Shown in pieces: positions 9,201-17,214 of a stretch of DNA of 64,000 bases. This DNA comes from Bacteroidales bacterium (GTDB taxonomy: Bacteria > Bacteroidota > Bacteroidia > Bacteroidales > UBA932), in contig JAFRPW010000026.1 of NCBI GenBank assembly GCA_017428945.1, positions 39,631-103,630 on the forward strand. The letters run 5' to 3'. The notes under the pieces were generated by a model. The model did no database searches and was not told where the DNA came from. It was given only the letters and a program-made list of their open reading frames with translations. A program made the position numbers and the translations under genes. Position 1 is the stretch's first letter. The number at the start of each line of letters is the position of its first letter.

Positions 9201-9358
9201 CCGGCGTCAGGATTAATGCTCTTGGTAACAAACGAGGAGATGTTCGTTGAGAAACGAACCTCATTGGGGCTCTCATTCCTCTGTTCCATAAGAGATGAGC
9301 AGCCTGCGGCAAGGATTGCAGCTAATGCTATGTACAAATACTTTTTCATATTCTTCAT
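6215..9358 (-). CDS. Large surface lipoprotein: fimbrillin-like N-terminus plus SusE/F-like and OB-like domains
   Basis: 1,047 residues. A lipoprotein signal peptide ends in LAAGC (Cys about 20). Residues ~30-255 resemble the Mfa/fimbrillin-like family (EVRFSTNISSFVTK, YWPEDLTEEAYFGAIYPYKP). Then come SusE/SusF-like carbohydrate-binding modules: DWQICANFTEWDAS (about 290-390), VWSLIGTVEGTNWDTD (about 395-500) and a late copy GWSLVGDIYGTAWDSD (about 840-955). Between these lie two or three OB-like segments (e.g. VGDAVHVTGVKTTYNGVP). A small beta domain ends the protein. Such proteins sit on the outer leaflet of the outer membrane and may bind starch or other glycans, but no SusC/SusD pair is nearby. 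It is the last gene of a four-gene leftward run starting at 15034. Function is inferred from domains only. Confidence 0.85.
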   Translation of the reverse strand: MKNMKKYLYIALAAILAAGCSSLMEQRNESPNEVRFSTNISSFVTKSINPDAGFANGDAISVFAIEPFVVDNVKYTVDGNTLKSDTPIYWPEDLTEEAYFGAIYPYKPDMSLVDYSGLVFSVKTDQSTQENYHASDMLLAENEAEPGEVVDLEFHHFFTRVDITIDGELEKEISSVSLGGVSNSIDMNKYEIVGEKVPIKTGQILLADGTKAWSCIVVPERNVTPELIITFTDGTSATYPVSKAVDLQEGCRYRASLSLSEDGSLKAEFIFKIFDWLSGDWIWMEAVGDGDWQICANFTEWDASRAIPMEKIDDGIYQVEYQLPRDAEFKFICNWSWNRNLGGVEYEGAGEYRTPALSGNVTVELASEGYNLYYPNGGRVLITLNVNKEYATIEALDLNHVWSLIGTVEGTNWDTDLEMEQIAEGVWVRRWMPYHEGEEFKFRMDGSWDVNYGAGYEVYMEERIGYSLVRDGSNIKIEQPGYYSVYINLNSMITYAAWEGAFETELDQIQDIVVSQDGTQVEFTSVVYAISGRGFVLYDGKYSIFVYTAEYPQCNVGDAVHVTGVKTTYNGVPEIGNTDLQYEVVEENQGVDTPYYNNITRDIDNQFADITIPVEMEGVVSYNGSEYLINVEGASNVGAAYWPIDDLGFDQLVNHMVHVCGFYNGTRGNKVYIVVTGVEDYGEVEVPEYSAQGDGSFENPFNATGAYTILSGYPDGAGLSGVYVHGIISSIKYTFSANYGTATFFISDDGSTQAPQFQIYGVYYFNNTPWKDGDVQIAVGDDVTIYGKITNYKGTPESANKEAWLYSLNGWTGPEIVDYSGWSLVGDIYGTAWDSDFALTASNDNPAVQYAYLDYVEGQQFKFRRNGAWEENYGLGDPGTVFTAAAQAEYGLVESGGNIQLESSGTWLVAIDLENLLFSAQLIPEGGQTIEVRLRQEGLASLAAGGTPVSLADGVLTITNSSNYGTTAVTEMRIYKSQTLTLSVPQGYAITDVEMTCTSSNPATGFGSGAPEGFADGVWSGNAQSLTFTAVDKQVRITAMTIKIAVL

Positions 9359-9371
9359 TTCTTATGGTTAA

Positions 9372-11312
9372 TTAGTTTGCAGGAGTCCAGGTCATAGGGA
9401 GAGGAAAGACATCTCCATATCTTGCGTAAGAGCCCAAGTAATCCCCTTCCTGAAGCATAATTATGAATTCAAACGAATCGAAGACTTCTCCGTCATAACT
9501 GCCGGGAGAAACAAGGATATTTCCGTCGGCCGTCTTTTCCAGATAGAAAAGGACAACAGAACCATCTTCCTGCAGGAAGAAATTCTGGTCCCCGGAATGA
9601 GCAAGGAAGTAATCATAAACGAGACCATAATTATTCCAATTCCATTCTCCAAGGCGCTGGAAGCAGACCTTTACCTTACCTTTGGAAAGATCATACGTTG
9701 CTGCTATATCAAAATCATAGAGCCGGACCGTGCAGTTGGGATATCCATTATCGTATATAGCAACACTGTAATTATTACCGTTGGTATCCATGCACTGCCA
9801 ACTGCCCAGAATCTGAGCAAAGGCATCCTCGGACGCATAGCTCTCAAGCAAAGTGACTGAAAGGCTGCATCTGCGGGAGTCAAGTTCAAGATGATACTTG
9901 CCGGCTTCACCCAACGTAATGTTGTTACCGCCATAGTTCAACCAGTAACTGTTCCCGGTCCACAACTGGTACTGGTATCCAAGGTTCTTTTCCCAGTTAT
10001 GATTGGCGCGGAGCTTGAATTCCTGGCCATAGGACTCGAAGTCTATGCTATAGATACCGGAAGACTCGCGGACCATGTCAAGGTCGGTGTTCCATGGATT
10101 GTCACCGAAGTCTCCAACTACGGACCAGACTTCGTCATCGGCCGCTATGACTACGAGGCCGGAGTAAGGGAACACCTTCACCACGCACTCACCTGCGGCG
10201 CTGAAACTGAAAGCAGATCCGTTTTCTTTAAGTATGTATTCTCCACCGACAGATGCCGTAGCAGTATTCTCCAGTCCGAAGGTAAGTTCCCTGCGGCCGT
10301 TCTGGTAAACAAGTTCATACTTCGTACCTGCGGCAGTGTTTAGTCCAGCCTCAAAATGCACTCCATCGAACGTGTTGTAGATGAGTTCCTGATAATTGTC
10401 TGTGCCGACCTCTTTAATATACCACCAGCCTTCGGTATGATATTCATCGGCAATATAATTACCGAACGCGGCGTCATTGTCCGCTGTCCAGTTCTCGACG
10501 GCGATGCTGCAGCTGATGGTTGTCGTCTGATTATCAATCTCGATGTGGGCGGTGTAAGACTTGGCGGACTCCATATATACCTGAGACCAGGACTCTGCGG
10601 CGAACTCGTACATGGTTCCGTCGCTCATGACAACGACCACGGGGAAGTCAACCGCCTGAGGAGGCACAATGGCGCTCCAGGTGTTATCATACAACTTGCC
10701 CATGCGGATTGCACCCCTTGCACCGACGGTTGTCACATTCATGCGATGGAAAATGGAGACGCGGACCTTGCCGTAGGCTTCTTTCAGGTAGACATCGGCA
10801 ACGGAAAGGTCTGAACTGTACGTGTAGACTTCAACGTTGAGCCGGCAAAGCCTGTGGGTGAAGTTCAGGGGGACGGTCTCACAGTCCGGATATGCCATGT
10901 AGGAGGCGCCCAGAAGGTCCGATGCGGTGTACTGCGCATGCGTACGCTGGTCTGCGTTGACGCTGAAGACAGAAAGGTCGCTGAGGTCTTCCCAGTCATC
11001 CCTGTAAGGATAAACTGCAAAGAAGTTGGTGTACTGGTTTGCGGGCTGGCCTTCGTTCCAATAAACTGGAGTCTCCGGTATCAACTCTCCGCCGCTGCAT
11101 ACCATCTTTACGTTGAGGGCATTGATGGGCTCCTCTGCAAAAAGCGACACTGCATCACCCTCTTCGAAACTGGTGTCTGTGGCCTTGGTGTATGCGCCAA
11201 GGTTTGTTGTGAAGCGGATGGCCTGCTTCTGGGGAGCAAGGGATTCTTTCTCCTGGCATGCGCCAATTACAAGGGCCGCCGCTGCAATTATGAATAATCT
11301 GTAGTTTTTCAT
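9372..11312 (-). CDS. Surface lipoprotein with fimbrillin-like and SusE/F-like domains
   Basis: 646 residues. The signal peptide ends in VIGAC, and the mature protein begins CQEKESLA, acid-rich after the Cys as expected for Bacteroidetes surface-export signals. Residues ~30-260 are fimbrillin-like (AIRFTTNLGAYTKATD, FFAVYPYRDDW). A SusE/F-like module follows near residues 395-490 (EVWSVVGDFGDNPWNTD, FKLRANHNWEKNLGY). The C-terminal ~150 residues form a beta-rich domain opening with ILGSWQCMDTNGNNY, similar in style to the GTW domains of neighbouring lipoproteins. It has no basic tail. It lies 12 nt downstream of the 993-residue lipoprotein gene and 13 nt upstream of the 1,047-residue one, so all are likely one transcript. 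Its binding target is unknown. Confidence 0.85.
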   Translation of the reverse strand: MKNYRLFIIAAAALVIGACQEKESLAPQKQAIRFTTNLGAYTKATDTSFEEGDAVSLFAEEPINALNVKMVCSGGELIPETPVYWNEGQPANQYTNFFAVYPYRDDWEDLSDLSVFSVNADQRTHAQYTASDLLGASYMAYPDCETVPLNFTHRLCRLNVEVYTYSSDLSVADVYLKEAYGKVRVSIFHRMNVTTVGARGAIRMGKLYDNTWSAIVPPQAVDFPVVVVMSDGTMYEFAAESWSQVYMESAKSYTAHIEIDNQTTTISCSIAVENWTADNDAAFGNYIADEYHTEGWWYIKEVGTDNYQELIYNTFDGVHFEAGLNTAAGTKYELVYQNGRRELTFGLENTATASVGGEYILKENGSAFSFSAAGECVVKVFPYSGLVVIAADDEVWSVVGDFGDNPWNTDLDMVRESSGIYSIDFESYGQEFKLRANHNWEKNLGYQYQLWTGNSYWLNYGGNNITLGEAGKYHLELDSRRCSLSVTLLESYASEDAFAQILGSWQCMDTNGNNYSVAIYDNGYPNCTVRLYDFDIAATYDLSKGKVKVCFQRLGEWNWNNYGLVYDYFLAHSGDQNFFLQEDGSVVLFYLEKTADGNILVSPGSYDGEVFDSFEFIIMLQEGDYLGSYARYGDVFPLPMTWTPAN

Positions 11313-11324
11313 ATCCTGTCTTCT

Positions 11325-14306
11325 TTAGAGGGTTTTGACAATAGCCTTACCCATGTTGATAGGATGGCGTTTGAATGGCTTGACGCTATGATCCGCGCTA
11401 ACCACAGGCGGCACGGGATCTCCGTCCTTGAGTTGTACGCAATTGGCGCGAGGAGCCGCCTTGGGAGCATACTCTATATAGTTATAACCGGGCATCACAA
11501 GGGTAAGTCCTCCCCATATCTGCCACCAGCTATAAATCCAGGTTGTGTCATGCAGTCTCACATAAGGTGCAATGTTGTAAACACCTTCAGAAACTGCAAT
11601 ATTATTCCATGTGTAAGAATTATTACCGGGATGCTCCTCAAGGATATTGTAGTGGAAGAAATCCAGATATCCGTAATCTGAACCATCATCCATCCTGAAG
11701 CCGGGTTCCACACGTCCGTTACGATAGGTGACGTAATAGATGTAGGATGTGCCTTCGTCTTCCTTGAAGAAGAAGTCGAAGTCAGTGCTGTAGCCGATAT
11801 ATGATTCTGCATATGTATCGGGATCACTGGCTTCAAGGGCCGGCCAGAACTCAGAGTACGGCTCTACGGCACGGTAACGCTCAGTTCCGGAAGCCTTCAG
11901 GATCTGAACCTCCTTCTGGTATCCACCCGTCATAAAGGTGGAATCCACCCATGTTCCTGTTCCAACGTTCTCCCAGGAAGTGGGTTCGCTTCCTGTAGTA
12001 ACAGTTGTTGTAGCCCAGGTCTCCTGACCAAACAAATCTCTTCCGGCCGCTATGATAACGTATTCAGTTTCCGGCTGAAGGTCCGTAAACACGAAGTCCT
12101 GGCCTTTAACACCGCTGAAGAAATTAGCCTGGCCGTTAACGTAACCATATTCCCATGCGTAATTGAAATACTCCTCTTCCGGAAGGCCGGCATCCTTGGC
12201 GATGGCTTTAACATACACTATATTGGCATTGGGGAAGTCCACATGGACCGTTGCTGCCTTTTCAGGGAAAACCGGGTGAGGTTTTGCATCGGAAAGGGTT
12301 ATGGAAGCCTCCGGAACTACTCCGTCGACAGTGATCGAGAAGGACGATGAGGAATAATTCCAATAATCGCTTCCCAGTGAAGGGGCGTCATAATAGAAAA
12401 CAATACCGTAAACACCGGACTTTGAAATAGGTATCAGGAGTTCCACCTCCCTTCCGGGGTTGAATCCTATCGAATTGCCAGCACCCTCTTTAAGTTTCAG
12501 TCCTTCTTCTCTCGCTTCCGAAGTAGAAAGTTTGCCGGGATAAAGGGCATACCTGATGTTTTCTACATCCGGCCAGGGCTTAAGCACATACCGTTTGTAA
12601 ATGACACCGTCTATTTCCACGCCGTCACTGGATGTGCTCCAACCAAGTCCAAATATGGGCTGCCTGTTGTATCCAGGCAGTACCAGCTGGAACTGGGAAG
12701 GATAAACATAACTGACCACACCGTCATAGACGCCTGTTCTCCTCAAGTCTCCCAAACGGATAACTCCGTTCTCAACGTGGCCATAAGCATAGTCCGGATA
12801 CTGATAATCAAATACACGGTTCTCCGGCACAGGGGAATCCAGATAGAACGGATCTGCGTATTGGTCAGCATAGGCCGGATGATAATAGCTCTTTCTCAGC
12901 CACACCTTTTCAGGATTGCGCGCATCTACGACCATATAGTTACTTGAACTATAATTCTCTTCAGGGTATGTAGGCACGTTAAATGAATAGACTCCGGGAT
13001 GAGCCTTATCCTCATAAATCTCCGTCTTTGCAACGAAAGGAATGGTATTGAAAAGGTTGGATTGTATACCTTGTACAACCTCTCCTTCGCCCAGGCTCCT
13101 CCATTCCTCATAGACGGGTTCATATGTGAGGGTGCCCTCGTCCGGGTAGAACCACACGTTGAGTTCTCCCTCGAAACCGGCGAGGCTGAAATAGCCGCCG
13201 TTCTCCACCGGCCAGGTGTTGTTGTTCTCCCAAACCTGCTGAGGATAGGCAAGGTTGCAGCCGAAGATGTAATTGTCATTGTCACTGAGGAGGAAGAACT
13301 GGTCTCCTTCACGCCAGTCCTCAAAATGGTATTTGAAGGCACCCGGAAGGGTCTGTTCCATGGGTTCCATGACCCTTTGCATTCCCACCGGATAGTAAAC
13401 CATTCTCCATCCTGTGCGTTCGACGGAAGAACTGGGGTCCTTGAAATGGAAGCTGCCGCCCTCCACCCAGGAGGCAACGGAAACGGTGAACTGAACCTCA
13501 GATCCAACAGGCTGCTCCGGAATCTCCACGCTGCCGCGGTACTGTTTTCCGGATTCCATGGTGGCTTCAGAAGAGAAAACCTCCGTCCGGCCGGAAGAAA
13601 GGACCACTGCCAAGCCGAATCTTGCACTCTGGGGCGGGACGATTATGGCGTACATGTCCGCCGCCGTTCCGGCAACCGATACCGCTGCAGGATAAAGTAT
13701 GTCTTCTGCACCTCCCAGGGCACAGGTAATCTTTCCTTCCACTCCATCAATCTCAGCTTCAGTCTTCAAACCGCTCAGGAAGACGTCCTTGATGGCCTCT
13801 CCGCTCTTGTTGTCAACCGTGATGACAAGTTTTGAGAGCATGTGGTCGAAGCCAAGGAACACCTCGCCGTCCTGAGGTGCAGCCTCCGCCTGTGCGAACA
13901 TGAGGTCAGAGTCTACATAATGCCTGCGCTCCCTCTGGTCTGTCTTGACGGGGAAGGAAAACTTTCCGTCCAGGGTTGTGAGCGCTCCATTGTAAGGATG
14001 ATAGGCACGGAACTTTGACTTTGAGGTCTGGCCTTCTCCCCAATAGAGTTTCTGGTCGGGAACAAACTTCTGACCGTCCCAGACAAGGGGTTCATTGACT
14101 ATGTCAAGAGGAGCTCCGGCAAACAGGCCCACCGTGTCACCTTTCTCGAAGGCATTGTCCGTAACCTTGGTTGTGTACTGGCCTATTCCCGCCCTGAAGC
14201 TTATCTCCTGAGGCGCCAGGTCCTTGAACTCTTCCTTAAGTTCATTGCAGCCTGAAACTGCCGCTGCGACCATAATGGCCGATGCAATCCATAATAACTT
14301 TTTCAT
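11325..14306 (-). CDS. Large surface lipoprotein with fimbrillin-like N-terminus and basic C-terminal tail
   Basis: 993 residues. The signal peptide ends AAAVSGC and the mature end is CNELKEEFKD. The N-terminal ~270 residues are fimbrillin-like (EISFRAGIGQYTTKV, FRAYHPYNG, LGFDHMLSKLVI). The middle is beta-rich and unassigned, including a segment resembling a diverged SusE/F module (GWRMVYYPVGMQ). Toward the C-terminus an Fn3-like domain with an inserted helical region (from about VVPEASITLSDA to TVTTGS) is followed by a beta domain starting WENVGTGTWVDSTF, then a basic tail (VKPFKRHPINMGKAIVKTL). This Fn3-like, GTW-domain, basic-tail order recurs in the 849- and 377-residue lipoproteins here. 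It is the second gene of the four-gene run, 11 nt after the BACON lipoprotein. Ligand unknown. Confidence 0.83.
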   Translation of the reverse strand: MKKLLWIASAIMVAAAVSGCNELKEEFKDLAPQEISFRAGIGQYTTKVTDNAFEKGDTVGLFAGAPLDIVNEPLVWDGQKFVPDQKLYWGEGQTSKSKFRAYHPYNGALTTLDGKFSFPVKTDQRERRHYVDSDLMFAQAEAAPQDGEVFLGFDHMLSKLVITVDNKSGEAIKDVFLSGLKTEAEIDGVEGKITCALGGAEDILYPAAVSVAGTAADMYAIIVPPQSARFGLAVVLSSGRTEVFSSEATMESGKQYRGSVEIPEQPVGSEVQFTVSVASWVEGGSFHFKDPSSSVERTGWRMVYYPVGMQRVMEPMEQTLPGAFKYHFEDWREGDQFFLLSDNDNYIFGCNLAYPQQVWENNNTWPVENGGYFSLAGFEGELNVWFYPDEGTLTYEPVYEEWRSLGEGEVVQGIQSNLFNTIPFVAKTEIYEDKAHPGVYSFNVPTYPEENYSSSNYMVVDARNPEKVWLRKSYYHPAYADQYADPFYLDSPVPENRVFDYQYPDYAYGHVENGVIRLGDLRRTGVYDGVVSYVYPSQFQLVLPGYNRQPIFGLGWSTSSDGVEIDGVIYKRYVLKPWPDVENIRYALYPGKLSTSEAREEGLKLKEGAGNSIGFNPGREVELLIPISKSGVYGIVFYYDAPSLGSDYWNYSSSSFSITVDGVVPEASITLSDAKPHPVFPEKAATVHVDFPNANIVYVKAIAKDAGLPEEEYFNYAWEYGYVNGQANFFSGVKGQDFVFTDLQPETEYVIIAAGRDLFGQETWATTTVTTGSEPTSWENVGTGTWVDSTFMTGGYQKEVQILKASGTERYRAVEPYSEFWPALEASDPDTYAESYIGYSTDFDFFFKEDEGTSYIYYVTYRNGRVEPGFRMDDGSDYGYLDFFHYNILEEHPGNNSYTWNNIAVSEGVYNIAPYVRLHDTTWIYSWWQIWGGLTLVMPGYNYIEYAPKAAPRANCVQLKDGDPVPPVVSADHSVKPFKRHPINMGKAIVKTL

Positions 14307-14317
14307 AGCCGCAAATT

Positions 14318-15034
14318 TTATTGTTCAAAACCAATACTTCCGCCTTCGCCCCAGTCGTTCACGCCGCCGCCGACGCCGATGTCATCAGGATCCGCCTTGC
14401 CAGCTGCCTGACTAACGGTAACGGTCTTGCGGACGCTGTCGCCGGAAATGATTACCGTGGATGTACGGGGCTCGGTCTGTTTGTTCTCCGCTGCGGTGAC
14501 CACAATCGTGCTTGTTCCCTGCTCGCCGGAGTTCTGAGTGAGAGTGATCCAGTCCACGTCCACCTGCGCCTTCCAGGCAACGTTGGAGGTGATGGTAAGA
14601 CTCATCTCGCCACCTTCCGCCTGGACGGACATTCTTTCTGCCGACAGCTCTATGGAAGGAGTGGGCGGCTGAGGAGTTTCCATGGCGGGCTGTGAAACCG
14701 TGATGGTCACAGGTGAGAGACCCGTGGCGGAAATGACAGAATTGGCCTCACGGGCTTCACCCGTTTCGTTGGCCTCAGCGGAGAACACAAGCGTCACTGC
14801 ACCTGCCGCTCCGCTGGAAGGATTGACATTCAACCATGCCGCGCCCGGCGCAACGGACCAGGCGAGGGGGATGTCTGCCGACACGGTGACCTGTCCGCCT
14901 TCGGCGGGGATTGTCACCGTCTTGGTGTCGATGTTGATCACCGGAATCTGGATGGTACCGTTTTCGTCGCACGATACGGCGAAAAACAGCGCCAGAAGCA
15001 TTCCAGACAGAAATGTTGTTTTTTTGAAACCCAT
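14318..15034 (-). CDS. BACON-domain lipoprotein
   Basis: 238 residues. The signal peptide ends FFAVSC and the mature protein starts CDENG. Two BACON domains follow, about residues 33-115 (VTIPAEGGQVTVSADIPLAW, WLNVNPSSGAAG) and 127-210 (MSVQAEGGEMSLTITSNVAW, WITLTQNSGEQG). Each shows the typical EGG start, a W-centred strand and a closing VTVSQ. BACON domains are common in Bacteroidetes carbohydrate-active surface proteins and are thought to act in glycan or mucin binding or as spacers. A short Gly-rich end (DDIGVGGGVNDWGEGG) closes the protein. It is the first gene of the lipoprotein run, with a -7 box at 15075-15082. Confidence 0.88.
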   Translation of the reverse strand: MGFKKTTFLSGMLLALFFAVSCDENGTIQIPVINIDTKTVTIPAEGGQVTVSADIPLAWSVAPGAAWLNVNPSSGAAGAVTLVFSAEANETGEAREANSVISATGLSPVTITVSQPAMETPQPPTPSIELSAERMSVQAEGGEMSLTITSNVAWKAQVDVDWITLTQNSGEQGTSTIVVTAAENKQTEPRTSTVIISGDSVRKTVTVSQAAGKADPDDIGVGGGVNDWGEGGSIGFEQ

Positions 15035-15074
15035 ATTGATAATAATAAGTTTTAATAACTATCGGTCAGTCAAG

Positions 15075-15082
15075 CAAATATA
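15075..15082 (-). promoter_or_regulatory. Probable -7 box for the lipoprotein operon
   Basis: TATATTTG on the minus strand lies 40 nt upstream of the ATG at 15034. The -33 position falls in a T-rich run without a clear TTTG, so only the -7 element is confident. Confidence 0.5.
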
Positions 15083-15199
15083 ATAAATCTCTTTTTAAAA
15101 AAAACCATATCGGTTATCTTTTTCGACCCCCCAAAAAGCATCCGGCTCCAAAAGTTATTTAGTGTGGCACGTATCGTCCTGAAAATCAATCATATAAAC

Positions 15200-15233
15200 A
15201 ACAATACGCATGAGGGGGCTCATGCGTATTGTT
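15200..15233 (-). terminator. Probable terminator after the transketolase genes
   Basis: ACAATACGCATGAG / CTCATGCGTATTGT form a 14-bp perfect stem with a GGGG loop, about 40 nt past the stop of the transketolase C-subunit. The T-tract is weak, so termination is likely but not certain. Confidence 0.55.
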
Positions 15234-15273
15234 CTGTAGAAGGCTATATATCAGCAGCTTACCTGCCACAAAG

Positions 15274-16227
15274 CTACTTGCGGGCGATGGCTTTCTTTGC
15301 AGCTTCTGCGATGTGGGCGGCGTCAAGGCCATAGGCGGCCATGAGGGCGGCGGGGGTGCCGGACTGTCCGAACTTGTCCTCTCCGTTCACGAACACAAGC
15401 GGGCGGGGAAGCTGGGCGGCAAGCACACCGGCAACTGCCTCTCCAAGGCCTCCGGCGTGGTTGTGCTCCTCTGCCACCACGGCGCATCCGGTCTTGCGGA
15501 GGCTGTCCAGAATGGCCTTCTCGTCAAGGGGCTTGATGGTGGCGATGTCCAGGACCTCGGCGCTTATACCCTCTGCCTCAAGCGCTTCCGCAGCGAGGAG
15601 GCTTTCCCACACGGTGTGGCCGGTGGCGATGAGGGTGACATCGGTTCCGGGATTCATGACGATGGCCTTGCCAATCACGAACTCCTCGTCCTCAGGGGTG
15701 AAGTTGGGGACGGAAGGACGGCCGAAGCGGAGGTATACCGGACCGTTGTACTTTGCGGCGGCAAGGGTTGCCTGCACGGTCTGGTTGAAGTCGCAGGGGT
15801 TCAGCACCACCATTCCGGGAAGGGCGCGCATGAGGGCGATGTCCTCCATGGTCTGGTGCGTTGCGCCGTCCTCTCCCAGGGTAATTCCGGCATGGGACGA
15901 TGCAATCTTGACATTGGTGCAGCCGTAGGCCACTTCCTGGCGGATCTGGTCATACACGCGACCGGTTACGAACTCTGCGAAGGAGCCGATGAAGGGAATC
16001 TTGCCTGTGATGGCAAGACCTGCGGCGGCGCCTACCATGTTGGCCTCTGCAATGCCGCACTGGATGAACCTTTCCGGGAACTCGGCCGCAAAGGCGTCCA
16101 TCTTGAGGGAGCCCTTGAGGTCTGCGGTGAGGGCAACCACGTTGGGATTGGCCTGACCGGCCTTGAGAAGACCCACGCCAAAGCCGCTGCGGGTGTCTTT
16201 CTTACCTGTATCTGTATACTTTTTCAT
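15274..16227 (-). CDS. Transketolase, C-terminal subunit
   Basis: 317 residues matching the pyrimidine-binding and C-terminal halves of transketolase. Pyrimidine-domain landmarks are RSGFGVGLLKAG, VVALTADLKGS and RFIQCGIAEANMVGAAAGLA, which includes the Glu that activates thiamine diphosphate; the C-terminal lobe carries NPGTDVTLIATGHTVWESL. With the N-terminal subunit it forms a split transketolase that moves two-carbon ketol units between pentose and hexose phosphates. The two ORFs are 1 nt apart. An AGGAG ribosome-binding site (16236-16241) sits 8 nt before this ATG, notable because Shine-Dalgarno sites are rare in this phylum. It would process xylulose-5-phosphate made by the xyl operon about 10 kb away. 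Confidence 0.93.
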   Translation of the reverse strand: MKKYTDTGKKDTRSGFGVGLLKAGQANPNVVALTADLKGSLKMDAFAAEFPERFIQCGIAEANMVGAAAGLAITGKIPFIGSFAEFVTGRVYDQIRQEVAYGCTNVKIASSHAGITLGEDGATHQTMEDIALMRALPGMVVLNPCDFNQTVQATLAAAKYNGPVYLRFGRPSVPNFTPEDEEFVIGKAIVMNPGTDVTLIATGHTVWESLLAAEALEAEGISAEVLDIATIKPLDEKAILDSLRKTGCAVVAEEHNHAGGLGEAVAGVLAAQLPRPLVFVNGEDKFGQSGTPAALMAAYGLDAAHIAEAAKKAIARK

Positions 16228-16228
16228 A

Positions 16229-17077
16229 CTAAAAATCTCCTAAGGGTGTTGTACCAAGCTGATTGAGTGCATCTTCAAGCTGCTCCGGCTTGGGCACAGA
16301 GCCGTGCCATTTGTGGGTGCCGGCCATGAAGTCTACGCCGTGGCCCATGTCGCTCTTAAAGAGGATCATGGTGGGCTGACCGCTGCCAAGGCCTGCCTTT
16401 GCAAGGTTGAAGGCCTGGTCTATGGACTCGAAGTCGTGACCATCGGCCACAATTACTCTCCAGCCCCAGGCTTCCCATTTTGCGGCGAGGTCTCCCTCTC
16501 CGGCAACGGACGCTACGGGACCGTCTATCTGCTGGCCGTTCCAGTCCGTAAAGGCAATGAGGTTGTCCAGCTTGTGGTGTACGGCGAACATGCCGGCTTC
16601 CCAAATCTGACCTTCCTCGCTTTCACCGTCTCCGCAGAGGCAGAAGACGAAGTTGTTTTCCTTGTCCAGCTTCTTGCCCAGGGCTATGCCTGCGGCGGCG
16701 GAGAGGCCCTGGCCCAGGGAACCTGATGCCTGGAACACGCCGGGAAGCTGTTTGCGCACTGAAGGGTGGCCCTGAAGGCGGGTGCCCATCTGACGGAAGG
16801 TTGCGAGCTCGCTCACCGGGAAGTATCCGGCGCGGGCAAGGGTGGAGTAATAGACGGGGGTGAGGTGACCGGCGGAAAGGATGAATGCGTCCTGTCCTTT
16901 GGCGTCACGCCTCCAGGTGGCGGGGCTCTGGTTCATGTGATTGAAGTACAGGGAAACCAGGATGTCCGTAGAGGACATGGAGCCGCCCGGATGGCCGGAT
17001 TTTGCCATGCACACCATGCGCAGGATATCCCTGCGAACCTGGGTGGAAATGGCCTTGAGTTGATCTTTTGTTTGCAT
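16229..17077 (-). CDS. Transketolase, N-terminal subunit
   Basis: 282 residues covering the thiamine-diphosphate-binding domain of transketolase. Visible landmarks are MVCMAKSGHPGGSMSSTDIL, GHLTPVYYSTLARAG, the ThDP/Mg motif LCGDGESEEGQIWEAGM and LIAFTDWNGQQIDG. It lacks the pyrimidine and C-terminal domains, which are supplied by the adjacent gene; the split arrangement appears natural because both ORFs have clean ends and are spaced by one base. A strong promoter lies 27 nt upstream. Split transketolases are common in Firmicutes and archaea and also occur in some Bacteroidales. Confidence 0.93.
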   Translation of the reverse strand: MQTKDQLKAISTQVRRDILRMVCMAKSGHPGGSMSSTDILVSLYFNHMNQSPATWRRDAKGQDAFILSAGHLTPVYYSTLARAGYFPVSELATFRQMGTRLQGHPSVRKQLPGVFQASGSLGQGLSAAAGIALGKKLDKENNFVFCLCGDGESEEGQIWEAGMFAVHHKLDNLIAFTDWNGQQIDGPVASVAGEGDLAAKWEAWGWRVIVADGHDFESIDQAFNLAKAGLGSGQPTMILFKSDMGHGVDFMAGTHKWHGSVPKPEQLEDALNQLGTTPLGDF

Positions 17078-17104
17078 ATGAAGATATGTGATTGTTCGTA
17101 TTCA

Positions 17105-17136
17105 CAAATGTAGTCATTATTTGGCTATAATCCAAA
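17105..17136 (-). promoter_or_regulatory. Transketolase operon promoter
   Basis: The minus strand carries TTTG (17133-17136), 20 nt, then TACATTTG (17105-17112), a full match to the Bacteroidetes pattern. Leader length is about 23 nt. Confidence 0.75.
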
Positions 17137-17214
17137 CCTGCGTTTTTTATTGGTAATGCTTGGATTTTCAGGATATTATGTCTATCTTATGCCCAAATAA
17201 CCAATCGAAACGCA

